Shown here in pieces: positions 16,901-25,251 of a stretch of 64,000 nucleotides of DNA (its first letter is position 1; the number at the start of each line of letters is the position of its first letter). The stretch comes from Bermanella sp036960565. GTDB lineage: Bacteria > Pseudomonadota > Gammaproteobacteria > Pseudomonadales > Oceanobacteraceae. The notes under the pieces were generated by a model, which saw only the letters and a list, made by a program, of their open reading frames with translations, did no database searches and was not told the origin of the DNA. The position numbers and the translations under genes are program-made. Where the stretch lies: positions 30,220 through 94,219 of the forward strand of contig JBALXQ010000018.1 in NCBI GenBank assembly GCA_036960565.1, given 5' to 3'.

Positions 16901-17286
16901 CTGCGCCAAGAATTACCGCCGCGTTTTTGCTGGTATTGGCCTAGTATTTTACCGACAGATGTCAGTGTGCTAATGGTGTTGGTGCAACCACTAGAATCTG
17001 AACTTTCCAGTGCGCTGGCGTTATGGCCATCGTTGTAATTATCGTCACTATTGTTGTAAATGTCGGTGCTAATGTAATCGCCCGAGTAGGTGGTGTTTTC
17101 ATCATAGGGGGTGAGTGTTACCTCCACTTCACCGGACATGCTTCCTGAAGTATCCATAATAAATAACACATTGGCGTTCACTGTGTTTGCTTCGTCTATG
17201 GCGGTGGCGCCATATATTTCGGTGTCATCGGCAAAGCATGCGCCTGAAAATAAAGATAAAGCCGTTAATAAAGTTAAATTTTTCAT
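13972..17286 (-). CDS. PilY1-like type IV pilus tip-associated protein (orphan)
   Basis: A 1104-residue exported protein with the PilY1 plan. A signal peptide ends SLFSGACFA. A von Willebrand A domain begins around residue 38, with the metal-ion-dependent adhesion motif FIMDTSGSMSG and, later, HIILLTDGEPTND. The C-terminal half is a beta-propeller (TVYFGTNEGFIHAID, FIPQDLHPNLNIYY, YSGMRRGGNNYYGLDVT). An EF-hand-like calcium loop DLNGDGETDENDSY lies near the C-terminus. PilY1 proteins sit at the pilus tip, promote extension and act in surface sensing. The usual minor pilin genes (fimU, pilV, pilW, pilX, pilE) are not adjacent; only a small secreted protein precedes it, 12 bases upstream. It may work with pilins encoded elsewhere or be a diverged adhesin. 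Confidence 0.88.
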   Translation of the reverse strand: MKNLTLLTALSLFSGACFADDTEIYGATAIDEANTVNANVLFIMDTSGSMSGEVEVTLTPYDENTTYSGDYISTDIYNNSDDNYNDGHNASALESSDSSGCTNTISTLTSVGKILGQYQQKRGGNSWRSSLRDGVDNDIRCDQGGNDTWLYSGNYMNWYHDESNNTTSTRMEVVVDVVTELTESLSNINLGLMRFDQNSDGGMIDIPVSDITTSGAQIRTALDGYYPQGGTPLEETVYEAARYYRGETWEFGDNSQPNSSVTDSRVDGGSSYASPIEADCQKHHIILLTDGEPTNDTSANSSIRDLISGMTLDPDLDLDASCSGSGDCLDELAYWMKNTDHSEDFSDTQEIITYTIGGFELEDGVELLKRAANGGGGTYYEANDTTGLTDALDAIFLDILATDSTFTAPAISVNAFNASEHSDELFYALFSPADNVKWEGNLKKYTLTSDGEIVGADTSTLAIDESTGFFSDDIYDLWNDTGYPDGVADGKDVELGGMVKLLEPDSRSIYTENDSNTLLSFSNSSATSQVTFDMEAYSEDEYISVRDWTIGYDVDDIDGDGSSVDSRYSMGDPLHSEPVIITYGGTDEDSDSTVYFGTNEGFIHAIDTDSGQEEFAFIPQDLHPNLNIYYENTAAAADKPYGMDGLISSWLYDENGNNVILDSSGALESNEHAYLYSGMRRGGNNYYGLDVTNRSSPSILFKIEGGVTAGFDKLGQTWSRMTIAKVKFPNGNSDGNRFVLFFAGGYDTNQDSNSTTEADTIGNAIYMVDASTGELLWTASNTDADLNISTMTNSIPASLSVIDITGDGLIDYLFAADTGGRVFRIDINPSASSANDFATGGEIASLAGSDEANNRRFYNKPNVALVKDKEYGDYLTIGIGSGYRAHPIQTTTVENRFYMIKDFNPYSVPSSYSSVSEASTTKTTLSDGESADSTKLYNATSLMNEGEDALTSDMQVLLTNGGGWYVTFGTTGEKVLAESTTFSSAIIFTTFAPSGSTVSTCGADTGQSRIYALSQKWAMAAIDLNGDGETDENDSYVELAHSGIAPRPVIIYQPDGGKTIAIGTETIEDDRFEEDTSTEGSVSECEANNCYVTPIYWRQVEDGQ

Positions 17287-17298
17287 CAGTAATACTCT

Positions 17299-17613
17299 TT
17301 AATAAACAACTTTAAGTACGCTAAGGGATTTTTTATCGAGTAATAACGTGGTGTATTTAGCATTCCAGTAATCTTTTAAAAAATAATCAAAGGAAATGCT
17401 TTTTCCATTTTTTATTATTTTAGGAACTTGGGTGAATTCATAATAAGGTTTAGCGCATTGCTCACAATTTTTTGGGTAAATGATGCCCCTATTTGAAGAT
17501 TCAATATATTCAAGTTTAATGCTGGTGGCTTCCACTGCGATATCAAGCGCTTTTACCCCATAGCTATTTTCAAAAAAAAGTATCAGGAAAATCAGTAGGA
17601 TTTTTTGTGTCAT
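17299..17613 (-). CDS. Small secreted hypothetical protein upstream of PilY1
   Basis: A 104-residue protein not recognised as any known family. It has a hydrophobic signal peptide (MTQKILLIFLILFFENSYG), then a compact mature domain with a single C-E-Q-C pair inside YPKNCEQCAKPYYEF. The pair could form a disulfide or bind metal in the periplasm. It ends 12 bases before the PilY1 start on the same strand, so the two are almost certainly co-transcribed. By position it may replace or assist the minor-pilin functions usually encoded beside PilY1, for example in folding or export, but no pilin-type signal is visible. Confidence 0.65.
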   Translation of the reverse strand: MTQKILLIFLILFFENSYGVKALDIAVEATSIKLEYIESSNRGIIYPKNCEQCAKPYYEFTQVPKIIKNGKSISFDYFLKDYWNAKYTTLLLDKKSLSVLKVVY

Positions 17614-18056
17614 TGTTCAATTCCAGTGTTTATTCATTTTTATTGTGTAATTGATTTCTCCAGAATCCTTTCTGCATAGCTCGTAAATCTTTACGGGTTT
17701 TCTAATTGCATGTTTTATGGGTATCTAGTAAAAAACGCCAGAACATGCATTTGGTCTACAAGGGCTACGGGTTTTAGCTAAAAATATTGCTGCTTTTTTA
17801 CATTAATTATTCGCAAACTAGTAAATGACCGTGTATCGTTATTTTTCTACCGCCTGCTTCTGTTTTAGTGAAGGAAAAGCGTATGAGAATCGAGACTAGC
17901 GGTTCGGTTTGAAGTGGTGTTAGCGGTTTAATAAAACTTTTCTTTACTTAACAAGCCTTAGCGACTGTGCAAATATTGTGAATATTGCCTTGGTTGTGAT
18001 GAGATCCTCGTTAGTATGCTAAATATGTGAAAAGTGGATATTTTTTAATTCTGTAA
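17614..18056. other. Intergenic region, divergent promoters
   Basis: About 440 bases between the divergent small secreted protein/PilY1 operon and the G3E GTPase gene. It is AT-rich and must hold both promoters. No open frame, repeat or strong hairpin was found. Confidence 0.5.
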
Positions 18057-18962
18057 GTGGAAAATAATGTGATATCAACTCATATCATTACCGGTTTTCT
18101 TGGGGTGGGTAAAACCACTACCCTTGAGCACCTCATTAGACAAAAGCCTAAAAATGAAAAGTGGGCGGTTTTGCTTAATGAGTTTGGCCAAACGGGTCTT
18201 GATGCGTTACTGCTGGCTTGTTCCGAAGTTATTATCAAACAGGTACCCGGTGGCTGTTTGTGCTGTGTGACGCAAATGCCCTTTCAGATAATGTTAAATC
18301 AACTTATTCGATTCGAGCGTCCGCACCGAATTTTTATTGAACCCAGCGGCCTAGGGCATCCTGACGAAATCGTTAAGCTGTTAAAGCAAAAGCAATATGA
18401 AAAAATACTCAATGTAGAGCCCGTATTGACACTGGTAGACGCTCGCCACTTAAGTAATGAACGTCATCGCCAGCATGAAATTTACCGCCGACAATTGGCG
18501 GTGGCTGATGTTTTTATCGCCAATAAGATGGACTTGGCCGAGCAAACTGATAAGCAACAATTCAATGACTTATTGGCAGAATACAAGCGTACCGGGTATG
18601 TCATTGAAAATGGTGAGCTGCCAATATCCTGTTTACAGCAGAATAAAGAACATGAAAGCCGTTTTCGTATATTTAAAAAGGCGGCGTTAAATCAGCCGTT
18701 TTTTACGCAAACACTAATGTTAGATAAACAAGATGTTTGGAACCAAGAGACCTTGGAAATATATTTTCAATCTCTAGATATATTACGTACCAAGGGCCTA
18801 GTGTTTTCTGAAAGTGGCGGTTTGTTAGTTAATGCTGTGATGAGGGAGGTGAGTATCAAAAAGATAGAGCTGGTTGCAGAGGATCCTAGACTCGAGTTTA
18901 TAGATTATAAACCTATAGATATTGGCAAAATTAAGGCCCAGTTGCAGTCGCTTAAGCTGTAG
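18057..18962 (+). CDS. G3E-family (CobW/COG0523) GTPase, putative metallochaperone
   Basis: A 301-residue G3E P-loop GTPase. Walker A is GFLGVGKTT at residues 13-21. The family metal-binding motif follows as PGGCLCC (Cys-x-Cys-Cys). The Walker B/switch region is FIEPSGLGHP and the base-recognition motif is NKMD. The CobW C-terminal domain is short. Such proteins deliver zinc, cobalt or other metals to client enzymes. The start is a GTG at 18057; a second GTG at 18069 with GGAAAA in front is an equally good choice. It stands alone with no zinc-responsive genes beside it, so the metal is unknown. Confidence 0.88.
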   Translation: MENNVISTHIITGFLGVGKTTTLEHLIRQKPKNEKWAVLLNEFGQTGLDALLLACSEVIIKQVPGGCLCCVTQMPFQIMLNQLIRFERPHRIFIEPSGLGHPDEIVKLLKQKQYEKILNVEPVLTLVDARHLSNERHRQHEIYRRQLAVADVFIANKMDLAEQTDKQQFNDLLAEYKRTGYVIENGELPISCLQQNKEHESRFRIFKKAALNQPFFTQTLMLDKQDVWNQETLEIYFQSLDILRTKGLVFSESGGLLVNAVMREVSIKKIELVAEDPRLEFIDYKPIDIGKIKAQLQSLKL

Positions 18963-19071
18963 AAATTGCGTAGGACTAATTAAACATTGATGAGGTTTGT
19001 AATGTTTCTATCGATAACCCCATTTAGTGATGAACTTTTGTTGATAAAGCATCTCTTGATAAAATAAGTAG

Positions 19072-19773
19072 ATGAGGATAAATTGCCGCGAAATTGAACT
19101 CTCAATCGGCGTAAATGGACTTACCGTGAAAAATACCTGCCTTTTTATCTTTCTTTCTATTCTGTCTTTAAACGCATTGGCCCAATGGAATTTTGGCTTG
19201 GAGGCAGGGGCCTCAAATTACAGCTTTTTGGGTTTATCCAAGGATAAAGAAGAAAGAGTTCAACAGGGGGCTGTTTACAGTGAGCGAAAGTATCAAGCCG
19301 AAGATCCCTTGCATCTTGCCTTAGGGTTATCGGTTCAGTACGTGGCAAATGAAACCTGGTCGTTGGAAGCCTCTGCCTGGTATCTAGGAAAGCCTGGCAT
19401 TAAAACTGTGTACAAAACACCCAGTGGAGAAGAGGTTAAAGGCACAGGTGCCACAGTAAATCATTTTGGCGCTCTAGCACTGCAATTAGGGTACAGAAGC
19501 TCCATATTGACCCGCCCTTGTGTGTGGAATTTAGGTGTTAGCCGATTTGTTGAATATTCAACTGAAGATAAGATTTACATAGAGGTGGCAAACAACACAA
19601 TCCGCGCCTTTGATGTGGAAGAGGGCTCTCGCTATAACTTTGCCAATCACCTCTCCATGGGCCTAACCATGCCCTTTGGTTCCCCAAGCGACAGCCAATA
19701 TCTAGGTCGCTGGCAGCATATTCAATCTCTGTACGGTCCTGTGGAAATGTTTACCCTGGGTTTGTTATTCTGA
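19072..19773 (+). CDS. Outer-membrane beta-barrel-like protein of unknown function
   Basis: A 233-residue exported protein. A hydrophobic segment, NTCLFIFLSILSLNALAQ, looks like a signal peptide. It is followed by alternating strands (WNFGLEAGASNYSF, HLALGLSVQYVAN, TWSLEASAWYLG) and ends with aromatic-rich strands (VEMFTLGLLF), the pattern of a small eight- to ten-stranded barrel. Eighteen residues precede the signal if the ATG at 19072 is used; a GTG at 19126 would start directly at the signal and may be the true start. No family was recognised. It lies upstream of the copper operon on the same strand, but about 110 bases and no evident function link separate them. Confidence 0.6.
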   Translation: MRINCREIELSIGVNGLTVKNTCLFIFLSILSLNALAQWNFGLEAGASNYSFLGLSKDKEERVQQGAVYSERKYQAEDPLHLALGLSVQYVANETWSLEASAWYLGKPGIKTVYKTPSGEEVKGTGATVNHFGALALQLGYRSSILTRPCVWNLGVSRFVEYSTEDKIYIEVANNTIRAFDVEEGSRYNFANHLSMGLTMPFGSPSDSQYLGRWQHIQSLYGPVEMFTLGLLF

Positions 19774-19884
19774 TTTCTTCTATCTTATACATGGGGTTTC
19801 AGGAACCAAGTACACCAATTCAGGTCATTGAATGAGGCCTGTTAATTCCGTTACACTATGGCCACTCTAAAATAGGGCATATTT

Positions 19885-20253
19885 GTGAAATCCACATGGT
19901 TCTTCATATTAATGGTGATGCTGACGGTCCAGAATTTGGGTCTGTCTAATGCTATGCCAATATATGAGATGCAAGATGCATCCCTCACAATGGATATGCA
20001 CTCAGGCGATGCACACATGCACTCAGGCAATGGCGACATGCCTTGTTGCTCCGATGATGATATGGCTCTAACCATGTTGGACTGCTGTAGTGATCAGGAA
20101 TGCGGTTGTTGCTGGGGTTGTAGTGGCCTCATGAGCGTGCCATTTGAATTATCTTCGTCTCTTCATGGGATGGATCAGCCTGCTTTATCTTTTACTCGTG
20201 CACTTGCCAGTATTAGCCTTAAAAACCTGTATCGCCCTCCCATTTCAGCTTAA
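19885..20253 (+). CDS. Cys/Met/His-rich small secreted protein at the head of the copper operon
   Basis: A 122-residue protein from a GTG start. A signal peptide (KSTWFFILMVMLTVQNLGLSNA) leads to a region rich in likely copper ligands: M-D-M-H-S-G-D-A-H-M-H-S-G, then M-P-C-C, L-D-C-C and C-G-C-C-W-G-C within about 50 residues. The composition points to Cu(I)/Ag(I) binding in the periplasm, as in the small accessory proteins often found before cus/cop genes. It lies 106 bases upstream of the CusB gene on the same strand. Function inferred from composition and position; no named family recognised. Confidence 0.72.
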   Translation: MKSTWFFILMVMLTVQNLGLSNAMPIYEMQDASLTMDMHSGDAHMHSGNGDMPCCSDDDMALTMLDCCSDQECGCCWGCSGLMSVPFELSSSLHGMDQPALSFTRALASISLKNLYRPPISA

Positions 20254-20359
20254 TACACCCCAGTTGCGTCTAAAATAAATAGTAATGAAAAGTTTCTAGC
20301 AGCAGTCCATGCATTAATTGATGCACTTCAGGGTTGAATCTGCGTATTGAGTATTAACA

Positions 20360-21850
20360 ATGAATATTAAGAAGATCATCCTGCCCATGTTGGCTTTTGG
20401 CCTGGGGGTTATTGCCACTTATGGTTATGTTTCCATTCCTCAAAACAGTATCGAGCCCATGGCTGAAAATAAACCTCTCTATTGGGTGGCCCCAATGGAT
20501 GCCAATTACCGTCGCGATGTACCTGGGTTATCCCCCATGGGCATGGAGCTGGTGCCATTTTACGCTGATGAGACAGATAGTGAGCCCGGTACTGTCAAAA
20601 TATCCGCCAGTATTGAAAACAGTCTGGGGGTGAAGGTAGCAAATGTACTGCAACAGGATATGCATCGAAACATTCAAAGTGCCGGTTTTTTGCAGTATGA
20701 CGAATCTAGCATTCAGCATTATCACGTTCGCGTGAATGGGTGGCTGGAAAAACTCTATGTGAACAGTGTTGGCGATAAAATTAAAACGGGGCAAAAATTA
20801 TTTGATCTTTATAGCCCTGAACTTGTGTATGCCCAAGAAGAATATCTGGCGGCTTTACAGACAAATAACAAAACACTTATTCAGGCAGCATTATTAAAGT
20901 TACGTGCCCTAGGCGTTAGCAATAAACAGGTTAATTCATTAGAGAAAAATAAAAAAGTTCGTCAAACCCTAACCTTTTATGCGGTACGCCCAGGTTATAT
21001 TTCCAACTTAAATGTACGCCAGGGAATGTATATTCAGCCGCAATTAGAAATTATGGCCACCGGGGATTTAAGTTCTATTTGGGTGATTGCCGAAGTATTT
21101 GAACGCCAAGCCAGTTGGTTGGAAATAGCGGCACCTGTAGAAATGAAACTGGCGGCATTTCCCCATAAGAAATGGCAGGGCAAGGTAGATTATATCTTTC
21201 CAGTTTTAAACAGTGAAAATCGTACTGTTCAGGCTCGCATTGTATTTGAAAATCCAGATTTAAAATTAAAGCCCAACATGTTTGCCGCACTTAATATTCA
21301 AGTGCGTCCATTAAATAATGCCATAGTGATTCCTAGTGAAGCGGTGATTTACAGCTCGGATATGCAGCGAGTAGTGCTGGCATTGGGTAATGGTCAATTT
21401 CGTTCTACTCGCGTCATCACAGGTATTCAGAGCATGGGATTCACTCAAATTATTGAAGGCTTGGAAGACGGACAAAAGGTGGTGCAGTCGGCTCAGTTTT
21501 TAATCGACAGCGAATCTAGCATTAATGCAGATCTTTCCCGCATGCAGCATGAAAAACCATTAATGAGCAGCTCCATGGACAATATGTCTATGGAGGAAAA
21601 AGCCCAACTCATCATGGCTATTGGTGTCGTCACCGCGCTTGAAGGCAAAGATGCCATCGAAATTAAACATCAACCTATTAAAGAGCTAAATTGGCCCGTG
21701 ATGCAGATGAGCTTTGATGTGCAGGAAGGTGTATCGCTTTCGTTATTTTCCGAAGGAGATGTAGTGGAATTCTCTTTGCAAAAATCCGCTCAAGGCAGTT
21801 ACGTAATAGGCAAAATTGAAAAGCGTGACACAACCAAGAAAGGAGAATGA
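20360..21850 (+). CDS. cusB: CusB-type periplasmic adaptor with fused C-terminal CusF domain
   Basis: A 496-residue membrane-fusion protein of the copper/silver RND efflux system. An N-terminal anchor/signal is followed by a heavy-metal-binding segment, YWVAPMDANYRRDVPG then SPMGMELVPFY. The adaptor core (about residues 80-400) has lipoyl/barrel-hybrid and helical hairpin features such as GWLEKLYVNSVGDKIKTGQ and SPELVYAQEEYLAAL. The last 85 residues form a CusF-like domain with the ligand set HQPIKELNWPVMQM. His, Trp (+8), Met (+11) and Met (+13) match the spacing of E. coli CusF H36/W44/M47/M49. The metallochaperone is thus covalently joined to the adaptor. It is translated 3 bases before CusA. 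Confidence 0.9.
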   Translation: MNIKKIILPMLAFGLGVIATYGYVSIPQNSIEPMAENKPLYWVAPMDANYRRDVPGLSPMGMELVPFYADETDSEPGTVKISASIENSLGVKVANVLQQDMHRNIQSAGFLQYDESSIQHYHVRVNGWLEKLYVNSVGDKIKTGQKLFDLYSPELVYAQEEYLAALQTNNKTLIQAALLKLRALGVSNKQVNSLEKNKKVRQTLTFYAVRPGYISNLNVRQGMYIQPQLEIMATGDLSSIWVIAEVFERQASWLEIAAPVEMKLAAFPHKKWQGKVDYIFPVLNSENRTVQARIVFENPDLKLKPNMFAALNIQVRPLNNAIVIPSEAVIYSSDMQRVVLALGNGQFRSTRVITGIQSMGFTQIIEGLEDGQKVVQSAQFLIDSESSINADLSRMQHEKPLMSSSMDNMSMEEKAQLIMAIGVVTALEGKDAIEIKHQPIKELNWPVMQMSFDVQEGVSLSLFSEGDVVEFSLQKSAQGSYVIGKIEKRDTTKKGE

Positions 21851-21853
21851 TTT

Positions 21854-24800
21854 ATGATTAAACACATCATTCGCCTATCGGTTGAAAATCGGCTTTGGGT
21901 CATGTTAATAACCCTAATTTTTGTTGGCATGGGTTTATACAGTGTAAAAAATACCCCTGTGGATGCTATACCTGATTTATCCGACGTGCAGGTTATTGTA
22001 AAAACCTCCTACCCAGGTCAAGCCCCACAAGTGGTGCAAGACCAGGTTACCTACCCGTTAACGACCGCCATGTTAAGTGTGCCAAAGGCCACTACCGTGC
22101 GAGGTTTTAGTTTTTTTGGTGACAGTTATGTGTATGTGATTTTTGAAGATGGCACCGATATGTATTGGGCAAGATCGAGAGTGCTGGAATACCTGTCACA
22201 AGTGAGCAGTAAGTTACCTGCCGCTGCGAAACCCGAACTGGGACCAGATGCTACAGGAGTCGGTTGGATCTTTAACTACGCATTAATTGATAAAAGCGGC
22301 CGGCACGACTTAAGTGAACTGCGTAGCCTGCAAGACTGGTTTTTAAAATTCGAATTGCAAACCGTGGCCGGTGTTTCAGAAGTGGCCACCGTGGGGGGAA
22401 TGGTGCGCCAATATCAGGTGCAAATCGATCCGCTTAAATTACGCGCTTACGGTATCCCGTTAAACCATGTGCACAATGCTATTAAGATGGCCAATCAGGA
22501 AAGTGGTGCATCGGTATTGGAGTTGGCCGAAGCCGAGTATATGGTGCGCATTAATGGTTATATTCAAAATATAGAAGACATTAAAAATATCCCGTTAGGG
22601 GTTAATAAAAAAGGCTCACCACTTTTGCTGGGCGAAATAGCCCAAATTCAACTGGGACCGCAAATGCGCCGCGGCATTGCCGAATTAAACGGTGAAGGGG
22701 AAGTGGTCGGGGGAATCGTGGTGATGCGCTTTGGTGAAAACGCCCAGGCCACTATCGATCTAGTGAAAGAAAAATTGGAAACTTTAAAATCCAGTTTACC
22801 GGAAGGTGTGGAAATTGTGGTTACCTACGATCGCTCTAACCTCATTCAGAGTGCCATCGATAACCTGATGGAAAAACTTGCCGAAGAGTTTATTGTGGTG
22901 GCCTTTATCTGCATGATATTTCTGTTTCACTTTCGCTCATCCCTAGTGGTGTTGTTTAGCTTACCTGTAGCCATACTGGGTGCGTTTATCATCATGTATA
23001 TGCAAGGCATTAATGCCAATATCATGTCGTTGGGTGGTATTGCCATTGCCATAGGTGCCATGGTGGATGGTGCCATCGTCATGATTGAAAATATGCACAA
23101 ACACCTGGCCCTTAAAAAAATTAATGAAGATGATCGCTGGCCCATTGTCATAAAAGCCGCCAGTGAAGTGGGGCCCGCCTTATTCTTTTCACTGTTAATT
23201 ATAACCCTGAGCTTTTTACCTGTGTTTACGCTAGAAGCACAAGAAGGCAAGTTGTTTACACCATTAGCACTAACCAAGACTTATGCCATGGCCATGGCGG
23301 CAGGTTTAGCCATTACGTTAGTGCCGGTATTAATGGGCTATTTTATTCGCGGTAAAATTGTAGATGAAAAACACAACCCACTGAATCGCCTTTTTACTTC
23401 ACTCTATATGCCGGTGATTACTCAGGTATTAAAGTTTCCAAAATTGGTTTTGTTGTTTACTTTGTTGTTGGCGTTGAGTGCATTTTATCCCATTCAAAAA
23501 ACCGGCAGTGAATTTATGCCGCCATTGGATGAGGGTGATCTTATGTATATGCCCACAACTTATGCAGGGGTGTCGATTGGTAAGGCAAGACAAATATTGC
23601 AACAAACCGACAAAATTATAAAAACCATTCCTGAAGTAAAAACTGTATTTGGAAAAATTGGTCGTGCCCAAACCGCTACCGACCCGGCGCCCTTAACCAT
23701 GATTGAAACCGTGATTCAATTTAAGGATAAGAGCCAGTGGCGCGAAGGTGTGACTAGCAAGGACATTCAAAATGAGCTAAACCAATTGATTAAATTCCCC
23801 GGTTTAACCAATGCCTTTGTTATGCCCATCAAAACACGCATTGATATGCTGGCTACCGGCATTAAAACCCCTGTAGGTATTAAGGTGGCTGGGCCAGATT
23901 TAAAACAAATTGAAAAAATTGGTGAAAAACTGGAAAGCATATTGGAAAAAGTACCCGGCACACGTTCGGTTTACAGTGAGCGTGTGGTGGGCGGGCGCTA
24001 TATCAAGGTGGATATCGACCGAGTAAAGGCTGCCCGTTATGGTTTAAGTATTCAGGATTTACAAACCACAGTGCAAACCGCCATTGGTGGTGTGGATGTA
24101 ACTCAGAGTATTGAAGGCTTAGAGCGTTATCCAGTTAATGTGCGTTACCTGCAAAAATATCGCGACAATTTATCGCAATTAAAACTATTGCCGATTCTCA
24201 CTAACAGCCAGCAATACATTACCTTGGCTGACGTAGCTAACATTTATGTGGATGAAGGGGCGGCGGTGATTAAAAGTGAGAATGCCCGTTTAAATGGCTG
24301 GACCTATGTCGACATAGAAGTGGAAGACTTGGCTGGCTACGTACAAGGCGCTCAGAAAACGGTAAAAGAAGAGCTTGAATTACCACCAGGTTATTCGTTG
24401 CAGTGGTCAGGGCAATACGAATACATGATTCGTGCTCAGCAAAGGTTCAACATGGTCATGCCATTAACGCTCGCGATTATTGCGCTGCTCTTGTACATGA
24501 GTTTTCGCCGCGTTCCGGAAGTGATCATGATCTTAATGACCATGCCATTTTCACTGCTAGGCGGTGTTTATTTAATTTATTACCTAGGCTTTCAATTTTC
24601 AGTGGCGGTGGGCGTGGGCTTTATTGCGCTGGCGGGTGTGTCGGTGGAAATAGGCGTGCTGATGCTGCTGTATTTAAATCAAGCTTGGGCACGAGAACAG
24701 GAATTGGCTGAACTTGAGAGTCGGCCTGTGTGTTTACGTCAGGCGATAATCTACGGAGCTTCGCAACGTTTACGGCCTATCTTAATGACGGCTATTTCAA

Positions 24801-24973
24801 CCATGGTGGGCTTACTGCCCATCATGTTCACCCAAGGTACCGGCTCTCAGGTGATGCAACGCATTGCTGCACCCATGGTGGGCGGCATGTTATCCACCTT
24901 GGTTTTAAGCTTGCTGGTATTGCCTGTGGTGTTTTTTGTGTATAAACAATTTACAGAAGCCTCTAAACAATAA
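21854..24973 (+). CDS. cusA: CusA-type Cu(I)/Ag(I) RND efflux pump
   Basis: A 1039-residue inner-membrane RND proton antiporter of the heavy-metal-efflux family. The N-terminus has NTPVDAIPDLSDVQVIV and SYPGQAPQVV. Transmembrane segments flank two large periplasmic loops, and the central relay region is IAIAIGAMVDGAIVMIEN. Three methionines corresponding to E. coli CusA M573, M623 and M672 are kept: LMYMPTT (near residue 565), APLTMIET (near 615) and RIDMLATGI (near 664). This argues for monovalent copper/silver rather than the divalent ions of CzcA. It is coupled to CusB by a 3-base gap. No CusC/TolC-like outer-membrane channel and no CusRS pair are encoded nearby. Confidence 0.93.
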   Translation: MIKHIIRLSVENRLWVMLITLIFVGMGLYSVKNTPVDAIPDLSDVQVIVKTSYPGQAPQVVQDQVTYPLTTAMLSVPKATTVRGFSFFGDSYVYVIFEDGTDMYWARSRVLEYLSQVSSKLPAAAKPELGPDATGVGWIFNYALIDKSGRHDLSELRSLQDWFLKFELQTVAGVSEVATVGGMVRQYQVQIDPLKLRAYGIPLNHVHNAIKMANQESGASVLELAEAEYMVRINGYIQNIEDIKNIPLGVNKKGSPLLLGEIAQIQLGPQMRRGIAELNGEGEVVGGIVVMRFGENAQATIDLVKEKLETLKSSLPEGVEIVVTYDRSNLIQSAIDNLMEKLAEEFIVVAFICMIFLFHFRSSLVVLFSLPVAILGAFIIMYMQGINANIMSLGGIAIAIGAMVDGAIVMIENMHKHLALKKINEDDRWPIVIKAASEVGPALFFSLLIITLSFLPVFTLEAQEGKLFTPLALTKTYAMAMAAGLAITLVPVLMGYFIRGKIVDEKHNPLNRLFTSLYMPVITQVLKFPKLVLLFTLLLALSAFYPIQKTGSEFMPPLDEGDLMYMPTTYAGVSIGKARQILQQTDKIIKTIPEVKTVFGKIGRAQTATDPAPLTMIETVIQFKDKSQWREGVTSKDIQNELNQLIKFPGLTNAFVMPIKTRIDMLATGIKTPVGIKVAGPDLKQIEKIGEKLESILEKVPGTRSVYSERVVGGRYIKVDIDRVKAARYGLSIQDLQTTVQTAIGGVDVTQSIEGLERYPVNVRYLQKYRDNLSQLKLLPILTNSQQYITLADVANIYVDEGAAVIKSENARLNGWTYVDIEVEDLAGYVQGAQKTVKEELELPPGYSLQWSGQYEYMIRAQQRFNMVMPLTLAIIALLLYMSFRRVPEVIMILMTMPFSLLGGVYLIYYLGFQFSVAVGVGFIALAGVSVEIGVLMLLYLNQAWAREQELAELESRPVCLRQAIIYGASQRLRPILMTAISTMVGLLPIMFTQGTGSQVMQRIAAPMVGGMLSTLVLSLLVLPVVFFVYKQFTEASKQ

Positions 24974-24988
24974 GTAGGCTATATAGTC

Positions 24989-25024
24989 TGGAGGCTATTG
25001 AGTAAATCAAGGCCTCCATTTTAT
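24989..25024 (+). terminator. Terminator of the copper-efflux operon
   Basis: TGGAGGC (24989-24995) pairs with GCCTCCA (25012-25018), followed by TTTTATT. It lies 16 bases after the CusA stop and fits a rho-independent terminator. Confidence 0.65.
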
Positions 25025-25251
25025 TGAAAGATCACCACTGCATGAACGAATCAAAATTAAGCCACCTGTAATTATTGCCCAATTTAATATCTAAGGTACT
25101 ACCTTTTTATACCCACCTTCTATGACTTAATGCTATATGAAGGCCGCTAAATATCGGCGGTATATTATAACCACACTGTCATGACTTTCCTCACGGCTTT
25201 ACTATACTTTTAATTAGTTTAATCCCAACCTCATTAGCACAAGAGCATCAC

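Noticed and set aside
22927..23277. 116-codon open frame antisense to cusA
   Set aside because: It lies wholly inside a strongly conserved RND gene and its translation looks like an antisense shadow without motifs or a start site.
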